Shown: positions 34,701 through 42,599, counted from the first letter of the stretch. The stretch is 64,000 nucleotides of DNA from Candidatus Contubernalis alkalaceticus (GCF_022558445.1 NZ_CP054699.1:1320001-1384000), one strand, 5' to 3'. The notes: a model not told the origin generated them from the letters alone. Numbers and translations are program-made.

Positions 34701-35591
34701 GGTTCAAGATGGAAAGTTACCCTTTTAAGCTGTGGGGATTTAACGGTGGATGAGAAGCTAAAGGATTATGGTTATAAAGATGGCATGACAGCAGAATGTC
34801 TGGAAAAAATTATAAAGCTGGAACCCGTGCCCCTGGAGGATGAAGGGTTCGGGGATATAGACAGGAACCTTTCCTGGCGGTATCCATATGTAAATTCTGT
34901 AGGGCAGCCGGCAAAAATGACCGTATCAGAGCTAAAGAATCGGCATCAGGAACATATGGAAGGTGATTATTTAGCTCAACATACCTTGTCAGAGAAACAA
35001 AATTTTCACCCTCATTTTTTCTTTCCAAAAACAGAAGATTTGACCCCTGTAGAAAGAGGAATGGCTTATCATACCGTTATGCAGCATATTAATCTGGGGC
35101 TTTCTTTTTCCAGGGAGTCTATTTGCCGACAGTTAGAGCAGATGGTAGGCTGTGGGATATTAAGTCATTCAGAGATAGAGTTAGTGAATACCGAGGATAT
35201 ATTTAAGTTTTTCTCAAGTCCATTAGGTGAGAGAATGAAGAAAGCCCGAGATGTATATAGGGAAGTGCCTTTTACCCTGTCTGTGCCGCCGTCAGAAATG
35301 CTGCTGCGGAAGAAGAGTAAAGGGCATAATAGTGAACTGTTGTTAATTCACGAAGATGACCGATTGATTCTGCAGGGAGTAGTAGACTGTATTTTGGTGG
35401 AGAAAGAGGGCCTTATAATTATTGATTATAAAAGTGATGATACTTCCAGGCTTACTCAGGATGCTTTAAAAAAGAAATATCATTACCAGCTGACACTGTA
35501 TGGACAGGCTGTAGAAAAGATATGGAGGGTAAAGGTGATGGAGAAATTTCTTTATTTTTTTAACGGCGGTTTTGCTGTTCCATTGAAGTGA
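31692..35591 (+). CDS. addA: AddA subunit of the AddAB helicase-nuclease
   Basis: A 1299-residue UvrD-family helicase-nuclease. Walker A is VSAGAGSGKTRVL, motif II is VMVDEYQDIN, motif III is MVGDVKQSIYRFR, and the late helicase motifs MTIHKSKGLEFPIVF and VLYVAMTRAEEKL are intact. The C-terminal nuclease has LQGVVDCILV and IIIDYKSDD. A charged insertion of about 80 residues (around 530-610, rich in E and D) lies in the helicase part. Start ATG 31692 has AAAGGGAGG upstream and overlaps the end of addB by 20 bases. Confidence 0.95.
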   Translation: MKTGKDKAGSDWTLEQRQAIDWKDSHVLVSAGAGSGKTRVLVERIIEKITDQNNPEEIDRFLVVTFTNAAAAEMKRRINRALQDSFKNRPESAYLRRQQMILNRASICTIHSFCMEVMQQFYYLLDLDPSFRIIDQTEGDLLRQEVLEQVMENYYLDHTENSPFYSLVDAYSSERGDDHLKELVLKMYEFSRSHPYPREWLLNQVETFRIKNLEEVEQSPWVNILLKDTRLELEGMMQQLKKAETLCNQAGGPLPYLDNLIKEKDMIDKSLRASRVSWAEIYSLLKHCDFGRLKGCKGDAYEESLKEKVKQLRDKVKSSFKKLQEEIFQCSLEEYAVELGKMAPLMEILVNLVLSFEKAYTALKRERGAVDFSDLEHCTLQILGTPNHHEGTVTLTEAAKYYQDRFNHVMVDEYQDINLVQEAIIKRVSREEGVGGNLFMVGDVKQSIYRFRLAEPELFLEKLSRYKQKQGMGKTIILNKNFRSRKEVLEGVNYLFRQIMDEAVGEMDYDREAELTSGIVPCLSSLNGEEGEVNEPGDFIIPEIVIISRSELQNKPCAQGNLGLETPKWEKDKEDTEEDSDVEALEDREELENAQMEGRYIAEKIREYIGRGDREPVRFFCKKEKRIRPVTYRDIVILLRSAPNWTSIILEELQRSDIPAYGEQRSGYFEAVEVEVMLSLLKVIDNPYQDIPLAAVLRSPLAGLSAEEMAVIKAENMGMSFFDALTVFNSSDHYELKEKIQRFLKRLKKWQSFVHQGELGELIWKIYQETRYYELMGCMEGGMQRQANLRALYDRARQYESTSFRGLFRFLRFIEKLRDMGGDLGAARTLGEQENVVRIMTIHKSKGLEFPIVFLAGMGRQFNRRDLHGDFLLHKKLGFGPKRVDMDKKVIYPTLPFLAVKKRLGMEMLAEEMRVLYVAMTRAEEKLIMVGTVNDLCKETIKWSGTLVQDKISKKVIFSSYARASAKSYLDWVGPSMLNHPAAEKLRDLLPNVESFSGEPKKEGSRWKVTLLSCGDLTVDEKLKDYGYKDGMTAECLEKIIKLEPVPLEDEGFGDIDRNLSWRYPYVNSVGQPAKMTVSELKNRHQEHMEGDYLAQHTLSEKQNFHPHFFFPKTEDLTPVERGMAYHTVMQHINLGLSFSRESICRQLEQMVGCGILSHSEIELVNTEDIFKFFSSPLGERMKKARDVYREVPFTLSVPPSEMLLRKKSKGHNSELLLIHEDDRLILQGVVDCILVEKEGLIIIDYKSDDTSRLTQDALKKKYHYQLTLYGQAVEKIWRVKVMEKFLYFFNGGFAVPLK

Positions 35592-35630
35592 ATAAAATTT
35601 TTTAAGATAATAGATTTTGTATTTTTTTGG

Positions 35631-36338
35631 CTAGAGACGCAAGTCCTGGTTAACTACTGAAGATTGGTAAGGTGAAATATGCAGCTGACCCTGGCTGTCA
35701 ATTTCTCCATAAAATACTTCTTTTTCACAGTTGATTCCAAGTTTACTTAGTTCTTTCCGCAGCCAGTTTTCATTAAGATTTAGCTGTTTTAGAGAATTTA
35801 GGTGTATCCTGCCCTCTACAATCAGTGGAGTAGACAGACCATTATAATCCGTGGAAATCTGAAGGTCCGATGGCTGTACTGATTCATACTGGGATTTTCT
35901 TAAAACGCTTAGAGTGCCGTTGGCCTCAATGAGGGCAAATTCTACTTCATTTACCCGGAATACCCCTTTTCCCCGTAAAAGTTCTAGAAGGGTATCTAAG
36001 GAAAAGCGTATCTCTTTTAATCGTTTATTGAGTATTTTGCCGTTCTGAATGACTATGGTAGGTTCAAAGGTAGTGAAATGACCAAAGGAGCGGTATTTGA
36101 TGACTGCTTTACTGAACAGCCATTGAAAAGCTCCCAAAACTATAATCGCAAATACCGTGGGCAGGTGCTCCACAGAAGGGTCCGCGATATCTGCACCGGC
36201 CACAGAACCAATGGTAATGGCAATAATAAAATCAAAGACCTGGAGTTGGCCAATTTGTCTTTTACCCATAATCAATATTACTATCTGGAAAACGATTAAA
36301 ACTGTGACCACACGAAAAAATATATTTAAAAAATCCAC
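35631..36338 (-). CDS. DUF421 (YetF-type) membrane protein
   Basis: A 235-residue protein of the YetF/YrbG-like DUF421 family. Three membrane segments at the N-terminus (about 5-90) include the signature GKRQIGQLQVFDFIIAITIGS. The cytoplasmic part has PTIVIQNGKIL, LDTLLELLRGKGVF and the VEFALIEANGTLSVLRK motif. In B. subtilis, relatives are produced in the forespore and membrane, but the molecular function is unclear. A GTG start at 36338 follows TAGGAG. Confidence 0.88.
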   Translation of the reverse strand: MDFLNIFFRVVTVLIVFQIVILIMGKRQIGQLQVFDFIIAITIGSVAGADIADPSVEHLPTVFAIIVLGAFQWLFSKAVIKYRSFGHFTTFEPTIVIQNGKILNKRLKEIRFSLDTLLELLRGKGVFRVNEVEFALIEANGTLSVLRKSQYESVQPSDLQISTDYNGLSTPLIVEGRIHLNSLKQLNLNENWLRKELSKLGINCEKEVFYGEIDSQGQLHISPYQSSVVNQDLRL

Positions 36339-36526
36339 TGATTTTCTCCTATAGAAAAGACATTATAAATAAATTCCCCCATAATAATTAATAATATGAT
36401 TTGTTTTTATAACAAAGGATTAAAGTTTTTTTACAAATATTGCTTATAATAATAGAAGGAAAACTTTCTTCCTTCGAAGAATTAGTATATAAGAAGTTTT
36501 TCAATTTATTTTTGGAGGGGAATCAG

Positions 36527-37036
36527 ATGGAGGGAGTCATGGTGAAACGGGTGAAAATCCAGGTTTCGAATGAAAAGGCAGATCCTCGTTCTGATATATT
36601 TGTGTTCTTAAATCTTCCAAAACCCATGTCCTATTATCGTGAAAATGACAGTGAATTGGATGATGTAATAAATGAGCTCAAAAACAACCCTGAGCTTAAT
36701 AAAGAACTCAAAATAAAATTAGGATTAGAGCAGGACCTCACCTGGTATATTCAATCAGTAAAACCGGTAATACCGAGAAAGAGCAAGCTCAGGTTTAATG
36801 AGTTTAACTATTTTGATGGGTGTTTTTTGGCAGAACAATATTTAGAAAGGGCACAGGTGGATTATAACCCTAAGGTCGTGAGAGAAAATAATTTTGAAGT
36901 GATGGAACAGTTTCTTTCATACTATAAGCATTTTTTGGATATGAACCATACTAAAAAGTTTTCCGCACAGGAAATTGCGGAGATACAAAAGCAGCTGCTG
37001 GTAAATGCCTATAAGGATACTATAACTTACAGGTAA
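36527..37036 (+). CDS. Unknown conserved-looking soluble protein
   Basis: A 169-residue protein not recognised. It is soluble and charged, with SDIFVFLNLPKPMSYYREND, then a helical ELDDVINELKNNPELNKELK stretch and a hydrophilic C-terminal half. There is no signal peptide, membrane segment or cysteine pattern. The frame is open from 36440, but GGAGGGG at 36514-36520 marks ATG 36527. A strong terminator follows, so it is probably a single-gene unit diverging from the DUF421 gene. Confidence 0.6.
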   Translation: MEGVMVKRVKIQVSNEKADPRSDIFVFLNLPKPMSYYRENDSELDDVINELKNNPELNKELKIKLGLEQDLTWYIQSVKPVIPRKSKLRFNEFNYFDGCFLAEQYLERAQVDYNPKVVRENNFEVMEQFLSYYKHFLDMNHTKKFSAQEIAEIQKQLLVNAYKDTITYR

Positions 37037-37051
37037 GGAAGTTCATTTATC

Positions 37052-37089
37052 AGAAAAGTGCTTTTAAAAAGAAGCACTTTTCTTTTTTT
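37052..37089 (+). terminator. Strong terminator before pcm
   Basis: A perfect 12-bp stem (37052-37063 with 37072-37083), an eight-base loop and a run of six or seven T. It ends only about 14 bases before the pcm start, with the pcm ribosome site directly after the T run. Pcm transcription must therefore come from readthrough or from a promoter upstream. Confidence 0.9.
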
Positions 37090-37102
37090 AGAGGAGGGGT
37101 TT

Positions 37103-37747
37103 TTGATTAGTGAGCAGCAAAGAGAGAAGATGATTGCCAAACAGCTGGTTAACCGGGGTATTAAAGATGAAAAGGTGCTGGAGTCCTTTCGCCAGGTCCC
37201 CAGGCAGGAATTTGTACAGGATGAGGACAATGACTATGCTTACGCAGATGGACCTCTTCCCATTGGTCATGGACAAACTATTTCTCAACCCTATATTGTT
37301 GCCTTGATGACAGAGGCATTGGAAATAAAAAAGACCGACCGGGTGATGGAAATCGGTACAGGGTCGGGGTACCAGACAGCCATATTGGCCAACCTGGCCG
37401 GGCAGGTGTATAGTGTTGAGAAAGTGTCTGCGCTGGCCAAGGCTGCAGATAAAAAATTGAAAAATTTAGGATATGAGAATGTTCAGGTAAAAGTAGGTGA
37501 CGGTACCAAGGGTTGGAAAAAAAATGCTCCCTACGACGCTATCATGGTAACGGCAGCCAGTCCTCAGGTTCCTCCCTCTTTATTGGAGCAGCTTTCTCCC
37601 CAGGGCAGAATGGTGATCCCTGTAGGGGACAGGTATTTTCAAAAATTGATGCTTTTGGTAAAGACATTGGATGGAGAGATGAAAACTATTAATTTGGGGG
37701 ACTGCCGCTTTGTGCCCCTTTTGGGAGAAGAGGGTTGGGATTCATAA
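37103..37747 (+). CDS. pcm: Protein-L-isoaspartate O-methyltransferase
   Basis: A 214-residue SAM-dependent methyltransferase that starts repair of isoaspartyl residues in ageing proteins. The motif VMEIGTGSGYQTAILA binds SAM; PLPIGHGQTISQPYIVALM is the substrate-loop signature, and YDAIMVTAAS is the post-I motif. The best start is TTG 37103 behind GAGGAGGGG (37090-37098), not the longer frame at 37058, which overlaps the terminator hairpin. Its own terminator follows at 37783. Confidence 0.93.
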   Translation: MISEQQREKMIAKQLVNRGIKDEKVLESFRQVPRQEFVQDEDNDYAYADGPLPIGHGQTISQPYIVALMTEALEIKKTDRVMEIGTGSGYQTAILANLAGQVYSVEKVSALAKAADKKLKNLGYENVQVKVGDGTKGWKKNAPYDAIMVTAASPQVPPSLLEQLSPQGRMVIPVGDRYFQKLMLLVKTLDGEMKTINLGDCRFVPLLGEEGWDS

Positions 37748-37782
37748 CCAAGAAAAGAGAAAGGTAAATAGGTAAATGCCCT

Positions 37783-37810
37783 GGTCCGGAGGTTTTTCTC
37801 CGGACCTTTT
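37783..37810 (+). terminator. Terminator after pcm
   Basis: A perfect 9-bp stem, GGTCCGGAG (37783-37791) with CTCCGGACC (37798-37806), followed by TTTT. Confidence 0.88.
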
Positions 37811-37850
37811 AATCTCTTTTTATTTTTATCTCTTTTTTTAGGGTATAAGA

Positions 37851-37914
37851 CCCCACCTCTAAGCGTTAGCGTAGGTGGGGCTTTTAATCAGGTGGAGTAG
37901 AGTCTCCACCTGAT
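37851..37914. repeat. Twin-hairpin palindromic element
   Basis: Two hairpins lie side by side. The first has CCCCACCT (37851-37858) with AGGTGGGG (37873-37880) around a 14-base loop. The second has a perfect 11-bp stem (37887-37897 with 37904-37914) around TAGAGT. Both share an AGGTGG/CCACCT core, so they look like related units. They may terminate the converging queF gene, or be a remnant of a palindrome-associated mobile element such as an IS200/IS605 end. Confidence 0.65.
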
Positions 37915-37948
37915 TCCTCGATGTTTTTAGCTTGCTGAAACGAGTTCA

Positions 37949-38335
37949 CTATTTTTCTTTATTATATTTCACTGTAACTTTTGTTTTAAGACCTCCCCTC
38001 AGGCTGAAGTAACCGGTGACCTTCATTTCCAAGGGATCGCAGGTTTCAACCAGGTCTTTTAATATTTTATTGGCGGCATGTTCTTGAAGAATTCCTACAT
38101 TTCTGAAGGAAAGGAGATAAAATTTAAGGGATTTCAATTCAATTAAATGTATATTGGGAACGTATTCGATAAATATTTCCCCAAAGTCTGGCAAACCTGA
38201 CCAAGGGCATACCGAGGTAAACTCTTGTGTTGAAATCTCTACGGTAGAATAAGTTCCTGGATACTCAAAATCAATGACCTCTAAAACTTCTTTGTCAACT
38301 ACTTCAGGCCCTTCTATATCATATCTGCGTTCCAT
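37949..38335 (-). CDS. queF: NADPH-dependent 7-cyano-7-deazaguanine reductase QueF
   Basis: A 128-residue unimodular QueF, which reduces preQ0 to preQ1 in queuosine synthesis. The catalytic cysteine is in FTSVCPWSGLPDFGE, the substrate glutamate is in IHLIELKSLKFYLLSFRN, and a C-terminal LRGGLKT segment is present. It is shorter than B. subtilis QueF (about 165), mainly at the ends. ATG 38335 follows AAGGAGGG. No other queuosine gene and no preQ1 riboswitch pattern is seen upstream. Confidence 0.9.
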   Translation of the reverse strand: MERRYDIEGPEVVDKEVLEVIDFEYPGTYSTVEISTQEFTSVCPWSGLPDFGEIFIEYVPNIHLIELKSLKFYLLSFRNVGILQEHAANKILKDLVETCDPLEMKVTGYFSLRGGLKTKVTVKYNKEK

Positions 38336-38377
38336 GGGGCACCCTCCTTATTGTTTTCAGGCTTATTGTTTTTGATT

Positions 38378-38406
38378 GTTGTCAAGGGGACGGTTTTTTT
38401 GACAAC
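38378..38406. repeat. REP-like palindromic element B (GGGGACGGTT type)
   Basis: GTTGTCAA (38378-38385) and TTGACAAC (38399-38406) flank a 13-base loop beginning GGGGACGGTT. The core is the same as in element A at 18794. It sits upstream of queF, outside any gene. Confidence 0.65.
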
Positions 38407-38669
38407 TTCTTGATAACATTGGCAATTTGTAATTACTTTAATTATAAACCACTTACATTATAAAGCAAAGGGTGACCTGTGGAAAGGCTTAGAGGGGAGA
38501 TAACCATAGAAAAATCATTGTTTAACAGGTTTATTTTAAGCTTTTTACGAAGGAAATTAAATATGTGTGTCGAAAGTAAACATGTTAGTAGGGACAAATT
38601 TTAATTTTCTGATTTTTAAGTATTTTAGTGTGTTATAATGAAAAAGGTTATTTATCCGGATAGAAGGGA

Positions 38670-39215
38670 ATGTTTGACTTGGAACTGTCAGCAGAGGAAA
38701 AAGAAGTAATTATATCTCAGGTTTCTGAAATACTGGGTCAGCATAAGCACAACTGTGAAAATCTTGTGCCGATGCTTCAGGAGGTTCAACAAAAATTGGG
38801 GTATGTTCCCGAATTAGCTATGGAAATAATTGCTGATGCTTTGGGGGTACCGGCAGTCTCAGTATACGGTATTGTCACTTTTTATAATCAATTACGCTTA
38901 AATCCCCCTGGAGACCATGAGATTAAAGTATGTATGGGTACTGCCTGTCATATGATCGGAGGACAGATTATACTGGATTCTTTTGAGCGGCGGTTAGAAA
39001 TTGTTGAAGGTGAAACTACTCTGGATCGCAAATTCAGCCTGGAGAGGGTTGCCTGTGTAGGCTGCTGTGCCATTGCTCCGGTGGTTGTGGTTGATGATTA
39101 TGTAGACGGGAAGGTGACACCTACCCGGGTAGATGGAATTCTGCTGGCTTTTGAGAATACTGGTAAGGATAAAAAACAGGAGCAGCAGGAGGAAAAGGGA
39201 GAGGGTCAGGAATAA
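38670..39215 (+). CDS. nuoE: NuoE/HoxE-type [2Fe-2S] subunit
   Basis: A 181-residue thioredoxin-like ferredoxin subunit that passes electrons in NADH-linked modules. The N-terminal helical domain includes NLVPMLQEVQQKLGYVP and VYGIVTFYNQ. The [2Fe-2S] ligands are CMGTAC (C-x4-C) and CVGCC (C-x3-C, with an extra cysteine inside). A charged Q/E/K tail ends the protein. It starts at ATG 38670 and overlaps the next gene by one base, so the module is translationally coupled. A TGTCGAA lies about 100 bases upstream. Confidence 0.9.
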   Translation: MFDLELSAEEKEVIISQVSEILGQHKHNCENLVPMLQEVQQKLGYVPELAMEIIADALGVPAVSVYGIVTFYNQLRLNPPGDHEIKVCMGTACHMIGGQIILDSFERRLEIVEGETTLDRKFSLERVACVGCCAIAPVVVVDDYVDGKVTPTRVDGILLAFENTGKDKKQEQQEEKGEGQE

Positions 39216-41131
39216 TGAGTAATATAAATCAAGGGGCAGAAAAAATATATACGGATTTGAAATCAAAGGCCGAAGAGATAAATAGTGCCCGGGAAGATAA
39301 AACCATCGTTATGGTGGGGACAGCCACTTGCGGCAAGGCGGCCGGAGCTATTGATGTTAGGGAAGCCTTTATAGAAGAGATTAAGCATAAGAATATAAAT
39401 GCAGAGGTTGTAGAGGTGGGTTGTATCGGCCACTGTTATGCGGAACCTTTAATTATTATATCCAAACCGGGTTTTCCTTCCCTTTCTTATGGGAATGTGG
39501 ATGAGGGGCTTTCTAGACGATTGGTGGAAGATTTTTTGATTGGGGATGACCCTTGTTACGAATTTGCCCTGGCAGCTCTGGATCCCAACGATGAGTTTCC
39601 CACTTTTTCTGATTTTCCCAGGGGGGTATTCGAGGAAAAGGTAATTCTTGAGCAGTGTGGTTTGATTGACCCGGAGGATATTGATCAGTATATTGCTGTT
39701 GATGGTTATCATGCTCTGGTTAATGCCTTGGGTAAGGAGCCAGGCGATGTGGTGGAGATGATTAAAGAATCCAATCTCAGGGGAAGGGGCGGAGCAGGTT
39801 TTTCTACAGGGACAAAGTGGGAAATTTGCAGAAATGCCATTGGCCCGGTTAAATATGTGATCTGCAATGCTGATGAAGGTGACCCGGGAGCTTTTATGGA
39901 TAGGAGTATTCTGGAATCCAATCCTCATCAGGTGATAGAAGGTTTGATGATTAGTGGTTATGCGGTGGGAGCTTCCCAGGGTTTTATATATGTACGTTCG
40001 GAATATCCCCAGGCTGTAAGGAGGATTAATACTGCTCTCAAACAGGCTCGGGAAAAAGGACTGTTGGGTGAGAATATATTGGATACCGGATTTGATTTTG
40101 ATATAGAAGTTTTTTTGGGCTCAGGCGCCTTTGTCTGCGGTGAAGAAACCGCTTTGATTAATTCCATGGAAGGGAAGACCGGAATGCCTCGGCATCGGCC
40201 TCCCTATCCGGCTGTGGAAGGGTTCAGGGGGAAACCATCCATCATCAATAATGTAAAGACCCTTTCATACGTCCCTCATATCCTGCGCAAAGGGGTGGAT
40301 TGGTTTAAAGGTATTGGCACTCCGGATAGTCCGGGTACTGCTGTGTTTGCGCTAGTGGGCAAGGTAGAAAATACTGGTTTGGTTGAGGTTCCTATGGGAA
40401 CAACCCTAAGAACTCTGGTTTTTGACGTAGGGGGAGGCATACGCAAGGAAAAGGAATTTAAAGCAGTACAAATCGGAGGTCCTTCCGGTGGGTGTCTGCC
40501 GGAGTCAGCTCTGGATATCCCTATAGATTTTGATTCCCTGCAGGAGGCCGGGGCAGTTATGGGTTCAGGGGGACTGGTTGTTTTAGATGAAAATGACTGT
40601 ATGGTAGAAATTGCCCGTTTCTTTTTGGATTTTACTCAAAAAGAATCCTGCGGCAAATGTACCTTCTGCCGACTGGGGACCAAACATATGCTGGATATTT
40701 TGAAGAGAATCACCATAGGGCAGGGTGAGATGGAGCATATTGAAATTTTGGGAGAACTGGCCCTGGATATAAAGAACGGTTCATTGTGCGGCCTGGGGAA
40801 AACGGCTCCCAATCCGGTGCTTACTACACTGCGTTATTTCATGGATGAATATGTGGAGCACATTGAGGGGAAACGATGCCCGGCATTGATGTGTCAGGAG
40901 CTAATTAACTTTTATATTGTGCCCAAGAAGTGCAGTAAATTGTGCAGCGCCTGTGTAGGCAGCTGTCCGGTGGAAGCAATTTTTACCCGGGATGATGGTT
41001 TAAAGGCGATTGATCTGGACAAATGTGTAAAATGCAACAGCTGTCCCGCTGCTTGTCCGCCGGAGTATGATGCCATAATTAAAGTATCCCCACCGGAAGT
41101 GGTGGAGGAGTTGGAGAAGGAGAACGCATGA
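39215..41131 (+). CDS. nuoF: NuoF/HydB-type NADH-oxidising flavoprotein
   Basis: A 638-residue subunit. Order: a thioredoxin-like domain (VGTATCGKAAGA, VGCIGHC); the FMN/NADH-binding domain with RGRGGAGFSTGTKW, CNADEGDPGAFMDR and GSGAFVCGEETALINSMEG; an SLBB domain; and the CGKCTFCRLG iron-sulfur site. A C-terminal pair of [4Fe-4S] motifs follows (CSACVGSCPVEAI and CVKCNSCPAACP). It oxidises NADH, or reduces NAD+, with FMN as the first carrier. The extra N- and C-terminal domains are as in bifurcating hydrogenase HydB. It overlaps the next gene by four bases. Confidence 0.93.
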   Translation: MSNINQGAEKIYTDLKSKAEEINSAREDKTIVMVGTATCGKAAGAIDVREAFIEEIKHKNINAEVVEVGCIGHCYAEPLIIISKPGFPSLSYGNVDEGLSRRLVEDFLIGDDPCYEFALAALDPNDEFPTFSDFPRGVFEEKVILEQCGLIDPEDIDQYIAVDGYHALVNALGKEPGDVVEMIKESNLRGRGGAGFSTGTKWEICRNAIGPVKYVICNADEGDPGAFMDRSILESNPHQVIEGLMISGYAVGASQGFIYVRSEYPQAVRRINTALKQAREKGLLGENILDTGFDFDIEVFLGSGAFVCGEETALINSMEGKTGMPRHRPPYPAVEGFRGKPSIINNVKTLSYVPHILRKGVDWFKGIGTPDSPGTAVFALVGKVENTGLVEVPMGTTLRTLVFDVGGGIRKEKEFKAVQIGGPSGGCLPESALDIPIDFDSLQEAGAVMGSGGLVVLDENDCMVEIARFFLDFTQKESCGKCTFCRLGTKHMLDILKRITIGQGEMEHIEILGELALDIKNGSLCGLGKTAPNPVLTTLRYFMDEYVEHIEGKRCPALMCQELINFYIVPKKCSKLCSACVGSCPVEAIFTRDDGLKAIDLDKCVKCNSCPAACPPEYDAIIKVSPPEVVEELEKENA

Positions 41132-41793
41132 ACACAATAGTTACCATTACCATTGACGGAAAACAAATAAATGCAGAGGAAGGCAGTATGCTTTTGTGGG
41201 CTGCCCTGGAAAATGATATATATATACCTAATCTCTGTGCTATGAAAGAAAAAGCCCGGCCTTCAGCCAGCTGTCGTTTATGTTTTGTGGAGGTAGAAGG
41301 GATGTGTCAGCCGGTCACCTCCTGTACCCAGCCGGTGACTGAAGGTATGGTGGTAAGGACTAGAAGCCCCCAAGTGGATAGACTGGTGCAAACTGCTTTT
41401 GAACTTCTGCTCTCGGACCACCTACTGGGCTGCAGCAAATGTCCTAAGAATAAGTCCTGTAAGCTTCAGCGGATTGCTAAAGAGAGAAAGCTAAAACTTA
41501 CTCCAAAGCGTTTGGAAATGCTGGAAAAGGATTATCCTGTGGATGATAGTACCGATGTTTTTGTGCTGGACCGTAACAGGTGTGTGCTCTGTGGACGCTG
41601 TGTTTGGGTAGATCATCATGCTGCTTTAGTCGGAGCCATCGGATTTTCAATGCGAGGAATTAAGAGGAAGGTATCTACTTTTGGTGATAAACTGCTGGTA
41701 GATTCTACCTGTACTCAGTGTGGGGAGTGTGTTAAAGTCTGCCCGGTAGGGGCCCTTAGCTTTAAAAAGAACCTTGAGGTTTCTATCAAATAA
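41128..41793 (+). CDS. HoxU/NuoG N-terminal-type iron-sulfur subunit with one altered cluster
   Basis: A 221-residue subunit equal to the N-terminal part of NuoG or to HoxU. A plant-type [2Fe-2S] domain (NLCAMKEKARPSASCRLC and CQPVTSC) comes first, then the His-Cys cluster site (DHLLGCSKCPKNKSC). The first [4Fe-4S] motif reads CVLCGRCVWVD (C152, C155, C158), with D162 where the fourth cysteine belongs. The second, CTQCGECVKVCPVGA, is complete. No hydrogenase, formate dehydrogenase or other catalytic domain is fused or follows. Confidence 0.88.
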   Translation: MNTIVTITIDGKQINAEEGSMLLWAALENDIYIPNLCAMKEKARPSASCRLCFVEVEGMCQPVTSCTQPVTEGMVVRTRSPQVDRLVQTAFELLLSDHLLGCSKCPKNKSCKLQRIAKERKLKLTPKRLEMLEKDYPVDDSTDVFVLDRNRCVLCGRCVWVDHHAALVGAIGFSMRGIKRKVSTFGDKLLVDSTCTQCGECVKVCPVGALSFKKNLEVSIK

Positions 41794-42023
41794 TATGTTT
41801 TCTTTATCTGTATTGTGTTATGGGGGTGGTAAAAAGTATATATCCATATAAAAGAAATATTTATACTGTGTAATACGTTAGTTTAATGTATGGGTAAATT
41901 ATGGATAAATTATGGATAAATTAAAAGGAATGCTGTGTATTATAAGTTTAATTTTTATTTTTACTATGGTATAATATTCTATAATAGATTAGCGGATAAC
42001 CAATTATAAAAGGAGGTTTTTTT

Positions 42024-42461
42024 ATGAAAATATTAGTTCCTGTGGATGGTTCAAATTATTGTTCCGCAGCCCTGCAGATGGCCAAGGATATTGCTGAAAA
42101 ATATGAAGACAGCACTCTGTTTTTGTTAAATGTTCAGAGAAGAATTGTCTCAAGGCCTAATGTTAACGAATTTGAAATTTCAGAATTTATTACGGATGAC
42201 CCTGAGGTCCTAAATGAAACAGGAAACATAGTACTTAATAAGGCAAAGAATTGCATAGAAGGAACTAATGTAAAGGTGGATGCCTGTGTAAAGTTGGGCG
42301 ATCCTGCAGATCAAATTATTGACACAGCTGAAAGAGCCAGAGTTGATATGATTGTCATGGGCTCACTGGGTGCTACCGGAGTAAAAAGGTTTTTGATGGG
42401 GAGTGTTTCCACCAAAGTTGTTAATTATTCTAGTATTCCGGTTCTGGTGGTTAAACATTAG
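42024..42461 (+). CDS. Universal stress protein, UspA family
   Basis: A 145-residue UspA-fold protein. It begins KILVPVDGSNYCSAALQMA and ends with the ATP-binding type motif MIVMGSLGATGVKRFLMGSVSTKVVNYSSIPVLVV, where the G-x2-G-x9-G-[ST] pattern is intact. Its role is stress survival with unknown partners. ATG 42024 follows AAAGGAGG. A TATAAT at 41970-41975 probably belongs to its promoter. A weak hairpin terminator follows. Confidence 0.9.
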   Translation: MKILVPVDGSNYCSAALQMAKDIAEKYEDSTLFLLNVQRRIVSRPNVNEFEISEFITDDPEVLNETGNIVLNKAKNCIEGTNVKVDACVKLGDPADQIIDTAERARVDMIVMGSLGATGVKRFLMGSVSTKVVNYSSIPVLVVKH

Positions 42462-42476
42462 TTGATTAAAAATATC

Positions 42477-42508
42477 GGGCTCTCCTTTAATGTGGGGAGT
42501 CTTTTTAT
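42477..42508 (+). terminator. Terminator after the universal stress gene
   Basis: GGGCTCTCC pairs with GGGGAGTC with G-U pairs, followed by a TTTTTAT tail. It is weaker than the other terminators in the window. Confidence 0.55.
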
Positions 42509-42599
42509 TTGTGATAGGTCGCTAATTTGGGACACCCTTAGGAAATGGAAGGCTGCCGTACCCTTTGGAGTATTGGAAGGGTTATGCCAAGATGTGTAA

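Noticed and set aside
38336-38669. preQ1 riboswitch before queF
   Set aside because: The sequence was read on the minus strand for the preQ1-I stem and A-rich tail; only the REP-like hairpin was found.
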